From Spirosoma oryzicola (GTDB lineage Bacteria > Bacteroidota > Bacteroidia > Cytophagales > Spirosomataceae): a stretch of 64,000 nucleotides of DNA. This document shows, piece after piece, positions 34,875-43,460 of the stretch. Under the pieces are notes generated by a model that did no database searches, was not told the origin of the DNA, and saw only the letters and a program-made list of their open reading frames with translations. Numbering within the stretch: position 1 is the first letter of the stretch; every line of letters starts with the position of its first letter. Both the position numbers and the translations under genes were made by a program. The DNA lies in assembly GCF_021233055.1 (NCBI RefSeq), contig NZ_CP089538.1, positions 3,612,501 to 3,676,500 of the forward strand, in the 5' to 3' direction.

Positions 34875-35681
34875 ATGGATCACGCACTCAACGCGCTCGT
34901 TCGCCGGAATTTTATTGATAAAGCCGCTTACTTCGCCCAACATCTGCCGGGCATGAACGTCGTTGATACCAATGCGTATACAATCGTTGATTGCGGATTA
35001 CCGAGCGACACGTTTAACGTCATTGTTCCTAAAACAACGGATCTAATTGCCCTGACCGACCTCTTTGAGAACGGGGTAAGTGAGTTCACGCGAAAGCGGT
35101 TTCCGATGTCGCTCTGGTGCTGGGAAGAACTATACACAGCCGAACTGGCTATCCTGATTCACCATTACGAACTGACGGGTGACGAAACCAACGTAGCCAT
35201 GTGGCTGAACTTGCGGACGCGATCAATTAAACAGCCTTGCCCCTCCGATCTGCTTATCCGACCCGTTCAAGCACCCGCCGATTACAACCAATTTGCCTAT
35301 GTCCTCGCTGACCTATTTGGCGACTCTCCGGAAGCCGACCAAATCAGACTGTACTACCAGCGGGTCAGCCAACTTCACTTACCAGACCAGCCTATCCAGC
35401 TTTACATAGGCGAATACAACGGTCAGGTTGTTGCGACAGGTACTTTATTCGTAACCGACGAATCCGCCGGAATCTATGATATTGCCACCCGGCCAGCCTG
35501 GCGGAAACGCGGTTTTGGGTCCCGGATGTTCGAGCGATTATTGTGGGAAGCAAACCAGCAATCGGCCAGTCAAGTCGTTTTACAGGCGTCGGCCGACGGA
35601 CTGACTATTTATAAACACGCTGGGTTTTCAGAGGTAGGTACCGTACAGGTTTGGGGAAACCAGCATCCAATTATTGGCTAG
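34875..35681 (+). CDS. GNAT-family acetyltransferase with N-terminal extension
   Basis: 268 residues from the ATG at 34875, 4 bases after the hydrolase stop; a longer frame would overlap the hydrolase. The C-terminal half (about 135-268) is a GNAT domain: YIGEYNGQVVATGTLFV hairpin, GIYDIATRPAWRKRGFGSRMFERLL with the acetyl-CoA loop RKRGFG, VLQASADGLTIYKHAGFSEVG. The N-terminal 130 residues are an extra domain seen in some two-domain GNATs and may be a degenerate second acetyltransferase fold. Operon with the alpha/beta hydrolase. Confidence 0.83.
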   Translation: MDHALNALVRRNFIDKAAYFAQHLPGMNVVDTNAYTIVDCGLPSDTFNVIVPKTTDLIALTDLFENGVSEFTRKRFPMSLWCWEELYTAELAILIHHYELTGDETNVAMWLNLRTRSIKQPCPSDLLIRPVQAPADYNQFAYVLADLFGDSPEADQIRLYYQRVSQLHLPDQPIQLYIGEYNGQVVATGTLFVTDESAGIYDIATRPAWRKRGFGSRMFERLLWEANQQSASQVVLQASADGLTIYKHAGFSEVGTVQVWGNQHPIIG

Positions 35682-35802
35682 CTCGTTTACTATTTACGAT
35701 TAGAATAAATTAAAAAATATAAGCCTTCAAATACGGCTGAATGCGCCATTGCCATTTACTAATGCGGGCAGTGTAGTTCCCTATATAGTTGAAATTCAGC
35801 AC

Positions 35803-35831
35803 TTGTCTACTATTTTAGTATTTTAATTTTG
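35803..35831 (+). promoter_or_regulatory. Bacteroidota-type promoter of the receiver gene
   Basis: TTG at 35803-35805, an 18-base spacer, then TAATTTTG at 35824-35831, which matches TAnnTTTG exactly. The surrounding 150 bases are strongly AT-rich. Transcription would start near 35838, giving a leader of about 57 bases before the ATG at 35895. Confidence 0.6.
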
Positions 35832-35894
35832 TTTACTGAATAATTTACTACTTTCATTCCCCGCATAGTTCAATCTTCCTAATCGCTTAAACAC

Positions 35895-36368
35895 ATGAAA
35901 CGTGTCAGTTTTAAAATTAATATTCCTATTCGCTACCGACAGGCATCGATTCTGGTTGTTGAAGACAGTGACGACGAATGGTTTGTGATTCGTTGGGCCT
36001 TCCTGCAAAACTGGCCAGGCGTTAAAGTTGTCCGGACGACCAACATGACGGATACCATGACGTACCTGGCTTCCTGCTTCGAAAAAAACCACGGCCTACC
36101 CGATCTGATTCTCCTTGATTTGTACTTACCTGACCGGGAAGACGGTTGGGCTTTACTCGAAAGCATAAAAGTAGACTGTTTTTATCGACGCGTACCGGTA
36201 GTCATGATCAGCAACTCCACGCTTCAGGAAGATATCGAGCAATCCTACTACCTACACAGCAATTCCTACATTGTTAAGCCCACGACTTACCAGGGATGGG
36301 GCAAAACAATTAAGGAGTTTCGGCATTACTGGACAAAGTCGGTTGCCTTGCCCGAGGCAACCCTGTAA
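35895..36368 (+). CDS. Single-domain response regulator (receiver)
   Basis: 157 residues. Acidic pocket EDSDD (24-28), phospho-acceptor Asp75 in LILLDLYLPDREDG, MISNS after the fourth strand, and Lys in YIVKPTTYQGW. There is no output domain, so it works by protein-protein contact, as in CheY- and Rcp-type receivers common in Cytophagales. No kinase gene is adjacent. A Bacteroidota promoter is visible upstream and a strong terminator lies just after the stop, so it is transcribed alone. Confidence 0.88.
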   Translation: MKRVSFKINIPIRYRQASILVVEDSDDEWFVIRWAFLQNWPGVKVVRTTNMTDTMTYLASCFEKNHGLPDLILLDLYLPDREDGWALLESIKVDCFYRRVPVVMISNSTLQEDIEQSYYLHSNSYIVKPTTYQGWGKTIKEFRHYWTKSVALPEATL

Positions 36369-36370
36369 AC

Positions 36371-36408
36371 AACCGCAGCGGCCCTTCCATCGAAGGGCCG
36401 CTGCGGTT
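36371..36408 (+). terminator. Terminator of the receiver gene
   Basis: Perfect 16-base GC-rich arms (36371-36386, 36393-36408) with loop CCATCG, 2 bases after the stop codon. No T-tract follows. Confidence 0.75.
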
Positions 36409-36502
36409 ACGGACCGAAAAATCTATTTCAAATCAAAAGACATTATTGCTTCGGGCTGGTTATGGTATCGTTAACGGATCACCAACCCAACATACTACCT
36501 AG

Positions 36503-37009
36503 ATGTCTTTTTATTCAGCCCGCCCTGAAGATCTTTTTTTTGACGCTGCCCGCAAAGGTGACGTCGCCTACATCAAACAACTACTCGACGCCAACACGGA
36601 GGTGAATATACAGGATGGACGCGGGTTCACCCCCCTAACCATTGCCGCCTACGACGGCCACGCCGAAGTCACAAAGATGCTGCTCGACGCGGGCGCTGAT
36701 CCAAACGTGCAGGACGTTAGCGGGAACACGGCTCTGATGGGAATCTCGTTTAAGGGTTATCCGGAAATTGCCCGTATGCTCATTGACAAAGGCGCAGACC
36801 TGGATTTGCAGAACGGAAACGGCGGCACCGCTCTGATGTTTGCTACCATGTTTGGCCGAAATCAACTGGTAAAGCTGCTGCTCGAATACGGGGCCGACAC
36901 CTCACTGCGGGACATTCGCAACATGACGGCGTTTGATCTGGCCGTTCAGCAGGGTAATGAAGAAGCTCTGCAATTGTTTCAGCAAATCAATCACAGAGCT
37001 TCGGAATAA
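36503..37009 (+). CDS. Ankyrin-repeat protein
   Basis: 168 residues made almost entirely of five ankyrin repeats (about 10-39, 40-72, 73-105, 106-138, 139-165). Examples of the consensus: GFTPLTIAAYDGHAEVTKMLLDAGADPNVQD and GGTALMFATMFGRNQLVKLLLEYGADTSLRD. No signal peptide, so presumably a cytoplasmic protein-binding module. Bacterial ankyrin proteins of this size often accompany catalases or antitoxin-like functions, but neighbours give no partner. Converges on an SDR gene 4 bases beyond its stop. Confidence 0.88.
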   Translation: MSFYSARPEDLFFDAARKGDVAYIKQLLDANTEVNIQDGRGFTPLTIAAYDGHAEVTKMLLDAGADPNVQDVSGNTALMGISFKGYPEIARMLIDKGADLDLQNGNGGTALMFATMFGRNQLVKLLLEYGADTSLRDIRNMTAFDLAVQQGNEEALQLFQQINHRASE

Positions 37010-37013
37010 ACGC

Positions 37014-37730
37014 TTATTTACCGCCGGGTCGGCTGGGGCGTACCTCGATTTTGCTGGGTAACGTCCGGGCAGGCATCCGGATCAGATCGACAACCAGCTG
37101 ACCGATATCTTCCGGCTGAATTTTCCAGGCGTCTTTTTCGCTCGGCTGGTGGTTGTCAAAATAAGTTGCTACCGAACCGGGCATGATCGTCGTTACTTTG
37201 ATCCCATCGCTCCGTAGATCAAGCATAATAGCCTGCGAAAAACCAACCAGTCCAAACTTACTGGCGTTGTAAGCGGCTCCTTTCTCGAAGAAATTTGTCC
37301 CGGCCAGACTGGCAATCGTAATGAAATAGCCTTCGGTTTCTTTCAGAGCGGCCAGACTGGCTTTGGCACTATAGAAAACACCCGTCAGGTTGATGTCGAT
37401 GGTTTCCTGCCATTGCTCAGGGGTCATTTCCTGAACAGGCGCAAAATGCCCGACACCGGCGTTCGCAATCACGTAATCCAGCCGGTTCCACTGCTTCAGT
37501 ACGGTTTCCACGGCGTTCTGCTGTGAAGCCAGATCCCGCACGTCGGCTACGATACCGATAGCCGCTCCCGCCCTGATTTGATTCAGCGAATCGGCAGCCG
37601 CCTGGATGCTTTCTTCGGACCGACCCGTAATCGCTACGTTAACGCCTTGATGGATTAGCGCTTCAGCAACGCCATAACCAATTCCCTTTGAGCCGCCTGT
37701 TATCAGTGCGGTCTTTGTACTATCTGCCAT
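37014..37730 (-). CDS. Short-chain dehydrogenase/reductase (SDR), 3-oxoacyl-ACP reductase-like
   Basis: 238 residues. TGGSKGIG (11-18), NAG (90-92), catalytic Ser141, Tyr154, Lys158 (ASLAGTNFFEKGAAYNASK). PGSVATYF follows, as in FabG-like proteins. Arg37 in TGRSEES suggests NADP(H) (inference). Its C-terminal RPSRPGGK tail is basic and short. The substrate is unknown. No co-directional neighbour; it converges with the ankyrin gene. Confidence 0.88.
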   Translation of the reverse strand: MADSTKTALITGGSKGIGYGVAEALIHQGVNVAITGRSEESIQAAADSLNQIRAGAAIGIVADVRDLASQQNAVETVLKQWNRLDYVIANAGVGHFAPVQEMTPEQWQETIDINLTGVFYSAKASLAALKETEGYFITIASLAGTNFFEKGAAYNASKFGLVGFSQAIMLDLRSDGIKVTTIMPGSVATYFDNHQPSEKDAWKIQPEDIGQLVVDLIRMPARTLPSKIEVRPSRPGGK

Positions 37731-37902
37731 AAGTAAATGAAGTTATACACTATCTCGGCAATAACTCGGGAGTCGATTCGAAGGTTTTAGGGTTCCTGCG
37801 GTCGTCAAATCAATTCTGGACGACATCCCAAACCAAAATGCTGAGTAGTTTTACGCCTTACTCACCTATTGACTACGGATCAGCTTTCTTATTCCCGCTC
37901 GA

Positions 37903-40782
37903 ATGCGTACTTGTTTCTTTTTAGTTATCTTCTTCGTTGCTACGGCGGCATTCTCCCAAACCGTGAATTCGTCCTCGTCGGGGCCCTCCGAAAAACTATT
38001 TGCTTCACCGCCTTCGTCCTCCGGTATCCGCTGCTGGTGGTGGTGGCTCAACGGCAACGTCACCAAAGAAGCCATCACCCGCGATCTGGAAGCGATGAAA
38101 GCCAAAGGATTCAGCGGGGCCTGCCTGTTCGACGCGGGTGGCGCGGAGCAACGGGGTAACGCCCAGGTACCCGAAGGACCGATGTTTGGATCACCAGCCT
38201 GGCGCGAACTGTATCGGCACGCCGTGAACGAAGCCAACCGGCTCGGGCTGGTATTGAGCATGAGTATTCAAAGCGGCTGGAACCTCGGCGGACCCGACAT
38301 CACCCCTGCCGAAGCGGCTAAGCAACTAACCTGGTCGGAGGTAACCGTAAAAGGTCCCATGACGTACCGGCAAGCGCTGTCGCAGCCAGCGACCAAGGAA
38401 GGCTACTACCGCGATATTACCGTGCTGGCATTCCCGAAAGCGGCTACGGCTCACGCACCCATAAAAGACCTACAGGCCAAAGCTGGAACCATTGAGTTGG
38501 GCGGTTCTGCCCCCGACACGCGTTTCCTCCTGACCGACGATGCGGGAGCCCCAAACGAAGCCGCTATCTCACCCCAGACTATCCAGAATCTGACGGCCAA
38601 AATGAATGCACAAGGTGTTTTGGAATGGCAGGTTCCAGCGGGCGAATGGGTTATCATGCGCTTTGGCTACACGCCCACCGGGGCGGAGGTATCGACATCA
38701 AGCGGAAAATGGCAGGGCCGCGTTCTCGACCCGCTGACCGCAAAGACGTTTAATCGCTACTGGGACACGCACGTTGAACCGCTCTTGAAAATGATTGGAC
38801 CGATGGCGGGAAAAACCCTCAAATACCTGCAAACTGACAGCTGGGAAGCAGGCGGCTGCAACTGGACCGAAACGTTCGCGCAGGAATTCCGCAAACGGCG
38901 TGGCTACGACATCTTTCCTTATCTGCCGGTCGTAGCCGGAAAGCTCGTCGGAAGCCGCGATGTCAGCAACCGATTTCTAGCCGATCTGCGCAAAACCATC
39001 AGCGACTGCGTCGCCGACAATCATTACGCGGTCTTTGCCGAACGCTCACACCGCTACGGTATCGGTCTGCAACCCGAATCAGCCGGTCCGCACGCGGGTC
39101 CTTTCGACGGACTGAAAAACTACGGCTACAGCGAGATCATGATGAGCGAGTTCTGGTCGCCATCGCCCCACCGCCCTACGCCGGTCAACCGTTTTTTTGT
39201 GAAGCAGGCCGCCAGTGCCGCCCATATTTACAACAAGCCACTGGTCGGTGCCGAATCGTTTACAACCATCGGTCCGCACTGGAACGACGTTATCTGGTCG
39301 GCCATGAAATCGAGCGCCGACCACGAATTTTGCGCGGGTCTGAATCTGATTTACCTCCACACGTTCACCTGCTCACCGAGAGAGATGGGCTTACCCGGTC
39401 AGGAATATTTTGCCGGAACGCATTTTAACCCCAACGTAACGTGGTGGAATTTATCGGACGGATTCATCCAATACCTGAGCCGCTGTCAGTACATGCTTCA
39501 ACAAGGGCAGTCCGTATCCGATGTGCTATATTACTACGGCGATCACGTTCCGAACATTGCGCGTCAGAAAGCCGACGACCCTGGTCATGCGTTGCCCGAA
39601 TTTGACTATGATGTCGTTAACGAAGACCGGTTGCTAGCGTTAAGTGTAAAAAATGGGCGAATTATGCTTCCGCACGGTCTTTCGTACCGGGTTCTGGTAT
39701 TGCCCGATCATCGGGTGCTGTCATTAGCCGCGTTGCGCAAAGTAGCCCAACTGGTACAGGCTGGTGCCACCGTAGTCGGTTCAAAACCAAAGTCCACGGT
39801 AAGTTTAGTAGGCTATCCAGCCAGCGAGAACGAGTTGAAACGACTTAGTGACCAGCTATGGGGAACAGGCGAGTCGACAGTGGGCGAACATAAAATCGGC
39901 TATGGGCGAGTGATCTGGGGTAAAACAGCCCGTGAAGTGTTGCTAGCCGATGGCGTTAAACCCGATGCGGAACTGACCGGTATTGCTGGACAAGTGTTCG
40001 ATTATTTCCACAAAACCCTGAATGGCGACGACTATTATTTTATCAGCAATCAAAATTCGGTTGCCACGCAGTTGAACGCGACCTTTCGGGTAGCCGGTCG
40101 CCAGCCCGAACTCTGGGACCCTGTGAGTGGGCAAGTACGACCCGCAACGGTTTTTCGTCAACAAGACGGTCGGATCAGTTTACCGCTGGATATGACACCG
40201 TACGGCTCTGTTTTTGTGGTTTTCCGAAAAGCCATTTCAGCAACGAAACAGAGTACACTCACCCAGCGCAATGATCCAGTCTACAAACCGATCTCAACAC
40301 TGTCGGGTCCGTGGCAGGTAACGTTCGACTCCAACTGGCTAAGCCCTAAAAGTCAATCGTCCGTGACGTTCGATACCCTGGTCAGTTGGACCGACCGGCC
40401 CGAAGAAAGCATTCGTTTTTATTCCGGTACGGCTACCTATCGTAAAACGTTCGACGCCCCTAACCAAACTACGGATTCGCTCTACCTTGACCTGGGTGAT
40501 ATTCAGGATGTGGGTATAGCACGGGTACGGCTCAACGGACATGATTTAGGGATTGTCTGGACGCCACCGTTTCGCGTATCAGTGGGCAAATGGCTTAAAC
40601 CAACGGGAAATCAGTTAGACATCGACGTGGTCAACTCCTGGCGAAACCGGCTCATCGGTGACCGCGAGAAACCGAAAGAGCAGCGACTCACCCAGACCAA
40701 CATTACGATAAAGCCCGACTGGAAACTTCAACCGTCTGGACTACTCGGCCCCGTACGACTTATGTCAGCTACCCGGCCTTAA
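37903..40782 (+). CDS. Glycoside hydrolase family 106 alpha-L-rhamnosidase-like protein, secreted
   Basis: 959 residues, signal peptide MRTCFFLVIFFVATAAFSQ. The GH106 N-terminal signature is unmistakable: IRCWWWWLNGNVTKEAITRDLEAMKAKGFSGACLFDAGG, then SIQSGWNLGGPDITPAEAAKQLTWSE. The catalytic barrel follows (YLQTDSWEAGGCNWTETFAQEFRKRRGYD, GAESFTTIGPHWND), and a C-terminal galactose-binding-like beta-sandwich ends it (LYLDLGDIQDVGIARVRLNGHDLGIVWTPPF). GH106 enzymes remove alpha-linked rhamnose from rhamnogalacturonan and flavonoid or microbial glycans in an inverting, calcium-dependent reaction. A GH3 beta-glucosidase follows 207 bases downstream with a REP-like repeat between, so shared substrates are possible. 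Confidence 0.9.
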   Translation: MRTCFFLVIFFVATAAFSQTVNSSSSGPSEKLFASPPSSSGIRCWWWWLNGNVTKEAITRDLEAMKAKGFSGACLFDAGGAEQRGNAQVPEGPMFGSPAWRELYRHAVNEANRLGLVLSMSIQSGWNLGGPDITPAEAAKQLTWSEVTVKGPMTYRQALSQPATKEGYYRDITVLAFPKAATAHAPIKDLQAKAGTIELGGSAPDTRFLLTDDAGAPNEAAISPQTIQNLTAKMNAQGVLEWQVPAGEWVIMRFGYTPTGAEVSTSSGKWQGRVLDPLTAKTFNRYWDTHVEPLLKMIGPMAGKTLKYLQTDSWEAGGCNWTETFAQEFRKRRGYDIFPYLPVVAGKLVGSRDVSNRFLADLRKTISDCVADNHYAVFAERSHRYGIGLQPESAGPHAGPFDGLKNYGYSEIMMSEFWSPSPHRPTPVNRFFVKQAASAAHIYNKPLVGAESFTTIGPHWNDVIWSAMKSSADHEFCAGLNLIYLHTFTCSPREMGLPGQEYFAGTHFNPNVTWWNLSDGFIQYLSRCQYMLQQGQSVSDVLYYYGDHVPNIARQKADDPGHALPEFDYDVVNEDRLLALSVKNGRIMLPHGLSYRVLVLPDHRVLSLAALRKVAQLVQAGATVVGSKPKSTVSLVGYPASENELKRLSDQLWGTGESTVGEHKIGYGRVIWGKTAREVLLADGVKPDAELTGIAGQVFDYFHKTLNGDDYYFISNQNSVATQLNATFRVAGRQPELWDPVSGQVRPATVFRQQDGRISLPLDMTPYGSVFVVFRKAISATKQSTLTQRNDPVYKPISTLSGPWQVTFDSNWLSPKSQSSVTFDTLVSWTDRPEESIRFYSGTATYRKTFDAPNQTTDSLYLDLGDIQDVGIARVRLNGHDLGIVWTPPFRVSVGKWLKPTGNQLDIDVVNSWRNRLIGDREKPKEQRLTQTNITIKPDWKLQPSGLLGPVRLMSATRP

Positions 40783-40785
40783 CTG

Positions 40786-40890
40786 ATCCGTGGAGTCGGC
40801 GGGGCCGTGGAGTCGGTTTTGAGAAACCGCGCGGGCGGCCCCGCTGAAACCACGGCCTTGCCGATACTACTATCAAGAAACCGATACCAT
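40786..40890. repeat. REP-like composite repeat, locus 4 (degenerate)
   Basis: Tandem half-repeats CCGTGGAGTCGG-CGGGG-CCGTGGAGTCGG precede the hairpin CGGTTT-TGAG-AAACCG (40814-40829). The right arm then departs from the consensus (CGCGCGGGCGG). Outer arms GGCCGTGG/CCACGGCC (40803-40810, 40850-40857) and a final AAACCGATACC complete the element. It lies between the GH106 and GH3 genes. Confidence 0.75.
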
Positions 40891-40989
40891 TTTTAAAATA
40901 TTTTAATATATTCTCGGTTGGTTTGATGGTCTTCCCTGAAATAGCGTCCTTTGCCGGGAATAGCTCCTAAATTGTCTGTAGTATTGCCC

Positions 40990-43383
40990 ATGAAGCGTTT
41001 GTCATTTCCCGCAGTGACCACGGCCCTACTGGCTTTGGTTTGTCTTTCAGCCCACACACGCCTTATTGACCCACCGCCCCTTTACAAGAACGCATCAGCG
41101 CCCATTGAGAGCCGGGTGCGCGATCTGCTCAAACGCATGACGACGCAGGAAAAGGTCGGGCAGCTTTCTACGTTGCTGGGCTGGGAAATGTACGACAAAC
41201 GGGGCGACTCCGTACAGGTCAGTGAGAAATTCAAGAAAGCGGTAAACGAACAGCAAATTGGCATGTTGTGGGCGACGCTGCGGGCTGACCCCTGGACGCA
41301 GAAAACCCTGACCACCGGGCTGAATCCGGCGCAGGCGGCCCTGGCGACCAACGCCATTCAAAAGTACGTTATCGAAAATACCCGCTTAGGCATTCCGATG
41401 ATGCTGGCCGAAGAATGTCCGCACGGGCACATGGCGATTGGCACCACGGTTTTCCCTACCGCACTCGGCCAGGGAAGCACCTGGAACCCGTCCCTGATTC
41501 AGCAAATGGCGAGTACCATTGCCCGAGAAGCCCGTTTGCAGGGCGCTCATGTGGGCTACGGCCCCGTACTTGATCTGGCCCGCGAACCACGCTGGTCGCG
41601 CGTAGAGGAAACCTACGGCGAAGACCCTGTTCTGAACGGGCAAATGGGCATAGCGATGGTAAAAGGCTTTCAGGGTACAAGTATCAAGAGCGGAAGCAAC
41701 ATCATCTCGACGCTTAAGCATTTTACGGCCTACGGCGTTCCCGAAGGTGGTCACAACGGAGGTAGCGTAAGCCCCGGTCCGCGTGAACTGGCTCAGGTCT
41801 ATCTGCCCCCATTTCGGGATGCGGTCAAAGCCGGAGCATTGTCCATCATGACGGCGTACAATTCCATCGATGGTATTCCTTGTTCGGCCAACCCTTATTT
41901 GCTGAAAACAGTACTGCGCGATCAGTGGCACTTCAACGGATACGTTGTGTCGGATTTGAGCAGCATTTCGGGACTGATGAGTAATCACCGCGTAGCAGCG
42001 ACCCCCGCCGATGCGGCTGCCTTAGCCATCAATGCGGGGCTGGACTCTGACCTGAGTGGTTACGGATTCGGAAAAGCACTTCAGGAAGCCGTTGACAAAG
42101 GAGCCGTCAGTACTGCGGTCCTGGATACCGCCGTCAGCCGGGTTTTGCGGATGAAATTTGCGATGGGGTTGTTCGAATCACCCTACGTTAGTTCAGAAAA
42201 AGCCCGCTCGGAAGTCCGAACAGCCAGTCATGTTGCGCTGGCCCGGCAGGTAGCCCGCGAGTCGATCACGTTGTTAAAAAATAAAGACAACGCATTGCCG
42301 CTTGCCAAAACGCTTAAACGCATTGCAGTGATTGGGCCAAATGCCGATAACGTGTACAACCAGTTGGGTGACTACACGGCTCCGCAAGCTGAGGGGGCGG
42401 TAGTAACGGTGTTGCAGGGTATTCGCAATAAGCTGGGTGCTAACGCTCAAATCAATTACGTAAAAGGCTGTAGCATTCGCGATACCGCAACCAATTCAAT
42501 TGCCGATGCCGTTGCCGCAGCTAAGCAGGCCGAAGTAGCCGTTGTGGTACTGGGAGGCTCCAGCGCCCGCGATTTTAAAACGGAATACCAAAACACGGGC
42601 GCGGCCAAAGTATCGGCAACGTCGGTGAGCGATATGGAAAGTGGCGAGGGCTTCGACCGCGTTAGCCTTGATCTGATGGGCAAGCAACTGGAATTACTAC
42701 AGGCCGTTATGAAAACCGGAACACCCGTGGTGCTGGTGCTGATCAAGGGGCGACCGCTTAATTTGAACTGGCCTGCGGCTAACGTACCTGCTATTGTCGA
42801 TGCCTGGTACCCCGGTCAGGAAGGCGGGAACGCCATTGCCGATGTGCTGTTCGGTGACTATAATCCAGCGGGGCGGCTCACCATATCGGTTCCCAAATCG
42901 GTTGGGCAGTTACCCATTTACTACAACTACAAGAATCCGGCCCGTCACGATTACGTCGAAATGGACGCCAAGCCGCTGTTTCCATTTGGGTACGGATTAA
43001 GCTATTCAACTTTCGATTACAGCGGTCTGCAAGTACAGGCAACACCCACGGCCAGCGATGTGCAGGTAAACGTTTCATTTACGTTAAAAAACCAAAGCAA
43101 TCGGGATGGCGATGAGGTCGTTCAACTCTACATCAGTGACCGGTCGAGTTCGGTCGTGAGTCCAGCTAAACAACTCAAAAAATTCGCGCGTGTTCACCTG
43201 AAAGCAGGTGAACAAAAAACCCTGACCTTCCAGCTGCGCGCCGAAGACCTGATGCTGTTAAATCCTGCTATGCAGTGGGTAGCTGAAAAAGGCACGTTTT
43301 CCCTCCTGGTCGGCGCATCGTCCGACGATATCCGGCTAAAACAGGATTTTCAGCTTGCCAAAGATATTCCGGTTCGTCCGTGA
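40990..43383 (+). CDS. Glycoside hydrolase family 3 beta-glucosidase, periplasmic (BglX-like)
   Basis: 797 residues from the ATG at 40990; an upstream in-frame ATG at 40951 gives a poorer signal peptide. Signal segment to about residue 25, then the GH3 N-terminal barrel: VGQLSTLLGWEM, EECPHGHMAIGTTVFPTALG, LDLAREPRWSRVEETYGEDP, and nucleophile Asp322 in GYVVSDLSSI. The C-terminal alpha/beta sandwich (LLKNKDNALPL, GGSSARDF, VDAWYPGQEGGNAIADVLFGDYNPAGRL) and a fibronectin-III-like domain (FGYGLSYSTFDYSGL onward) complete it. It would remove terminal beta-linked glucose or xylose from oligosaccharides, plausibly with the upstream GH106. Confidence 0.92.
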   Translation: MKRLSFPAVTTALLALVCLSAHTRLIDPPPLYKNASAPIESRVRDLLKRMTTQEKVGQLSTLLGWEMYDKRGDSVQVSEKFKKAVNEQQIGMLWATLRADPWTQKTLTTGLNPAQAALATNAIQKYVIENTRLGIPMMLAEECPHGHMAIGTTVFPTALGQGSTWNPSLIQQMASTIAREARLQGAHVGYGPVLDLAREPRWSRVEETYGEDPVLNGQMGIAMVKGFQGTSIKSGSNIISTLKHFTAYGVPEGGHNGGSVSPGPRELAQVYLPPFRDAVKAGALSIMTAYNSIDGIPCSANPYLLKTVLRDQWHFNGYVVSDLSSISGLMSNHRVAATPADAAALAINAGLDSDLSGYGFGKALQEAVDKGAVSTAVLDTAVSRVLRMKFAMGLFESPYVSSEKARSEVRTASHVALARQVARESITLLKNKDNALPLAKTLKRIAVIGPNADNVYNQLGDYTAPQAEGAVVTVLQGIRNKLGANAQINYVKGCSIRDTATNSIADAVAAAKQAEVAVVVLGGSSARDFKTEYQNTGAAKVSATSVSDMESGEGFDRVSLDLMGKQLELLQAVMKTGTPVVLVLIKGRPLNLNWPAANVPAIVDAWYPGQEGGNAIADVLFGDYNPAGRLTISVPKSVGQLPIYYNYKNPARHDYVEMDAKPLFPFGYGLSYSTFDYSGLQVQATPTASDVQVNVSFTLKNQSNRDGDEVVQLYISDRSSSVVSPAKQLKKFARVHLKAGEQKTLTFQLRAEDLMLLNPAMQWVAEKGTFSLLVGASSDDIRLKQDFQLAKDIPVRP

Positions 43384-43450
43384 TAAGATAACCCCTAAAA
43401 ACGAATGCCATATCTTGGAGATATGGCATTCGTTTTTAGGGGTTATCTTA
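43384..43450. terminator. Very long perfect hairpin between convergent genes
   Basis: 32-base perfect arms (43384-43415 and 43419-43450) with the 3-base loop TGG. Each arm contains an A5/T5 run, so either strand reads a stem with internal T-tract (CGTTTTTAGG). It starts one base after the GH3 stop and ends 11 bases from the TlpA-like stop, serving both directions. Confidence 0.85.
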
Positions 43451-43460
43451 AACTGATCGC

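Noticed and set aside
34007..35681. Alpha/beta hydrolase and GNAT pair considered as a single resistance or toxin-modifying system
   Set aside because: Both families are too broad and no conserved partner or resistance signature is visible.
37903..43383. GH106 and GH3 genes considered as part of a polysaccharide utilisation locus
   Set aside because: No SusC/SusD pair, no hybrid two-component or ECF sigma/anti-sigma pair is within the window, so the label cannot be supported here.
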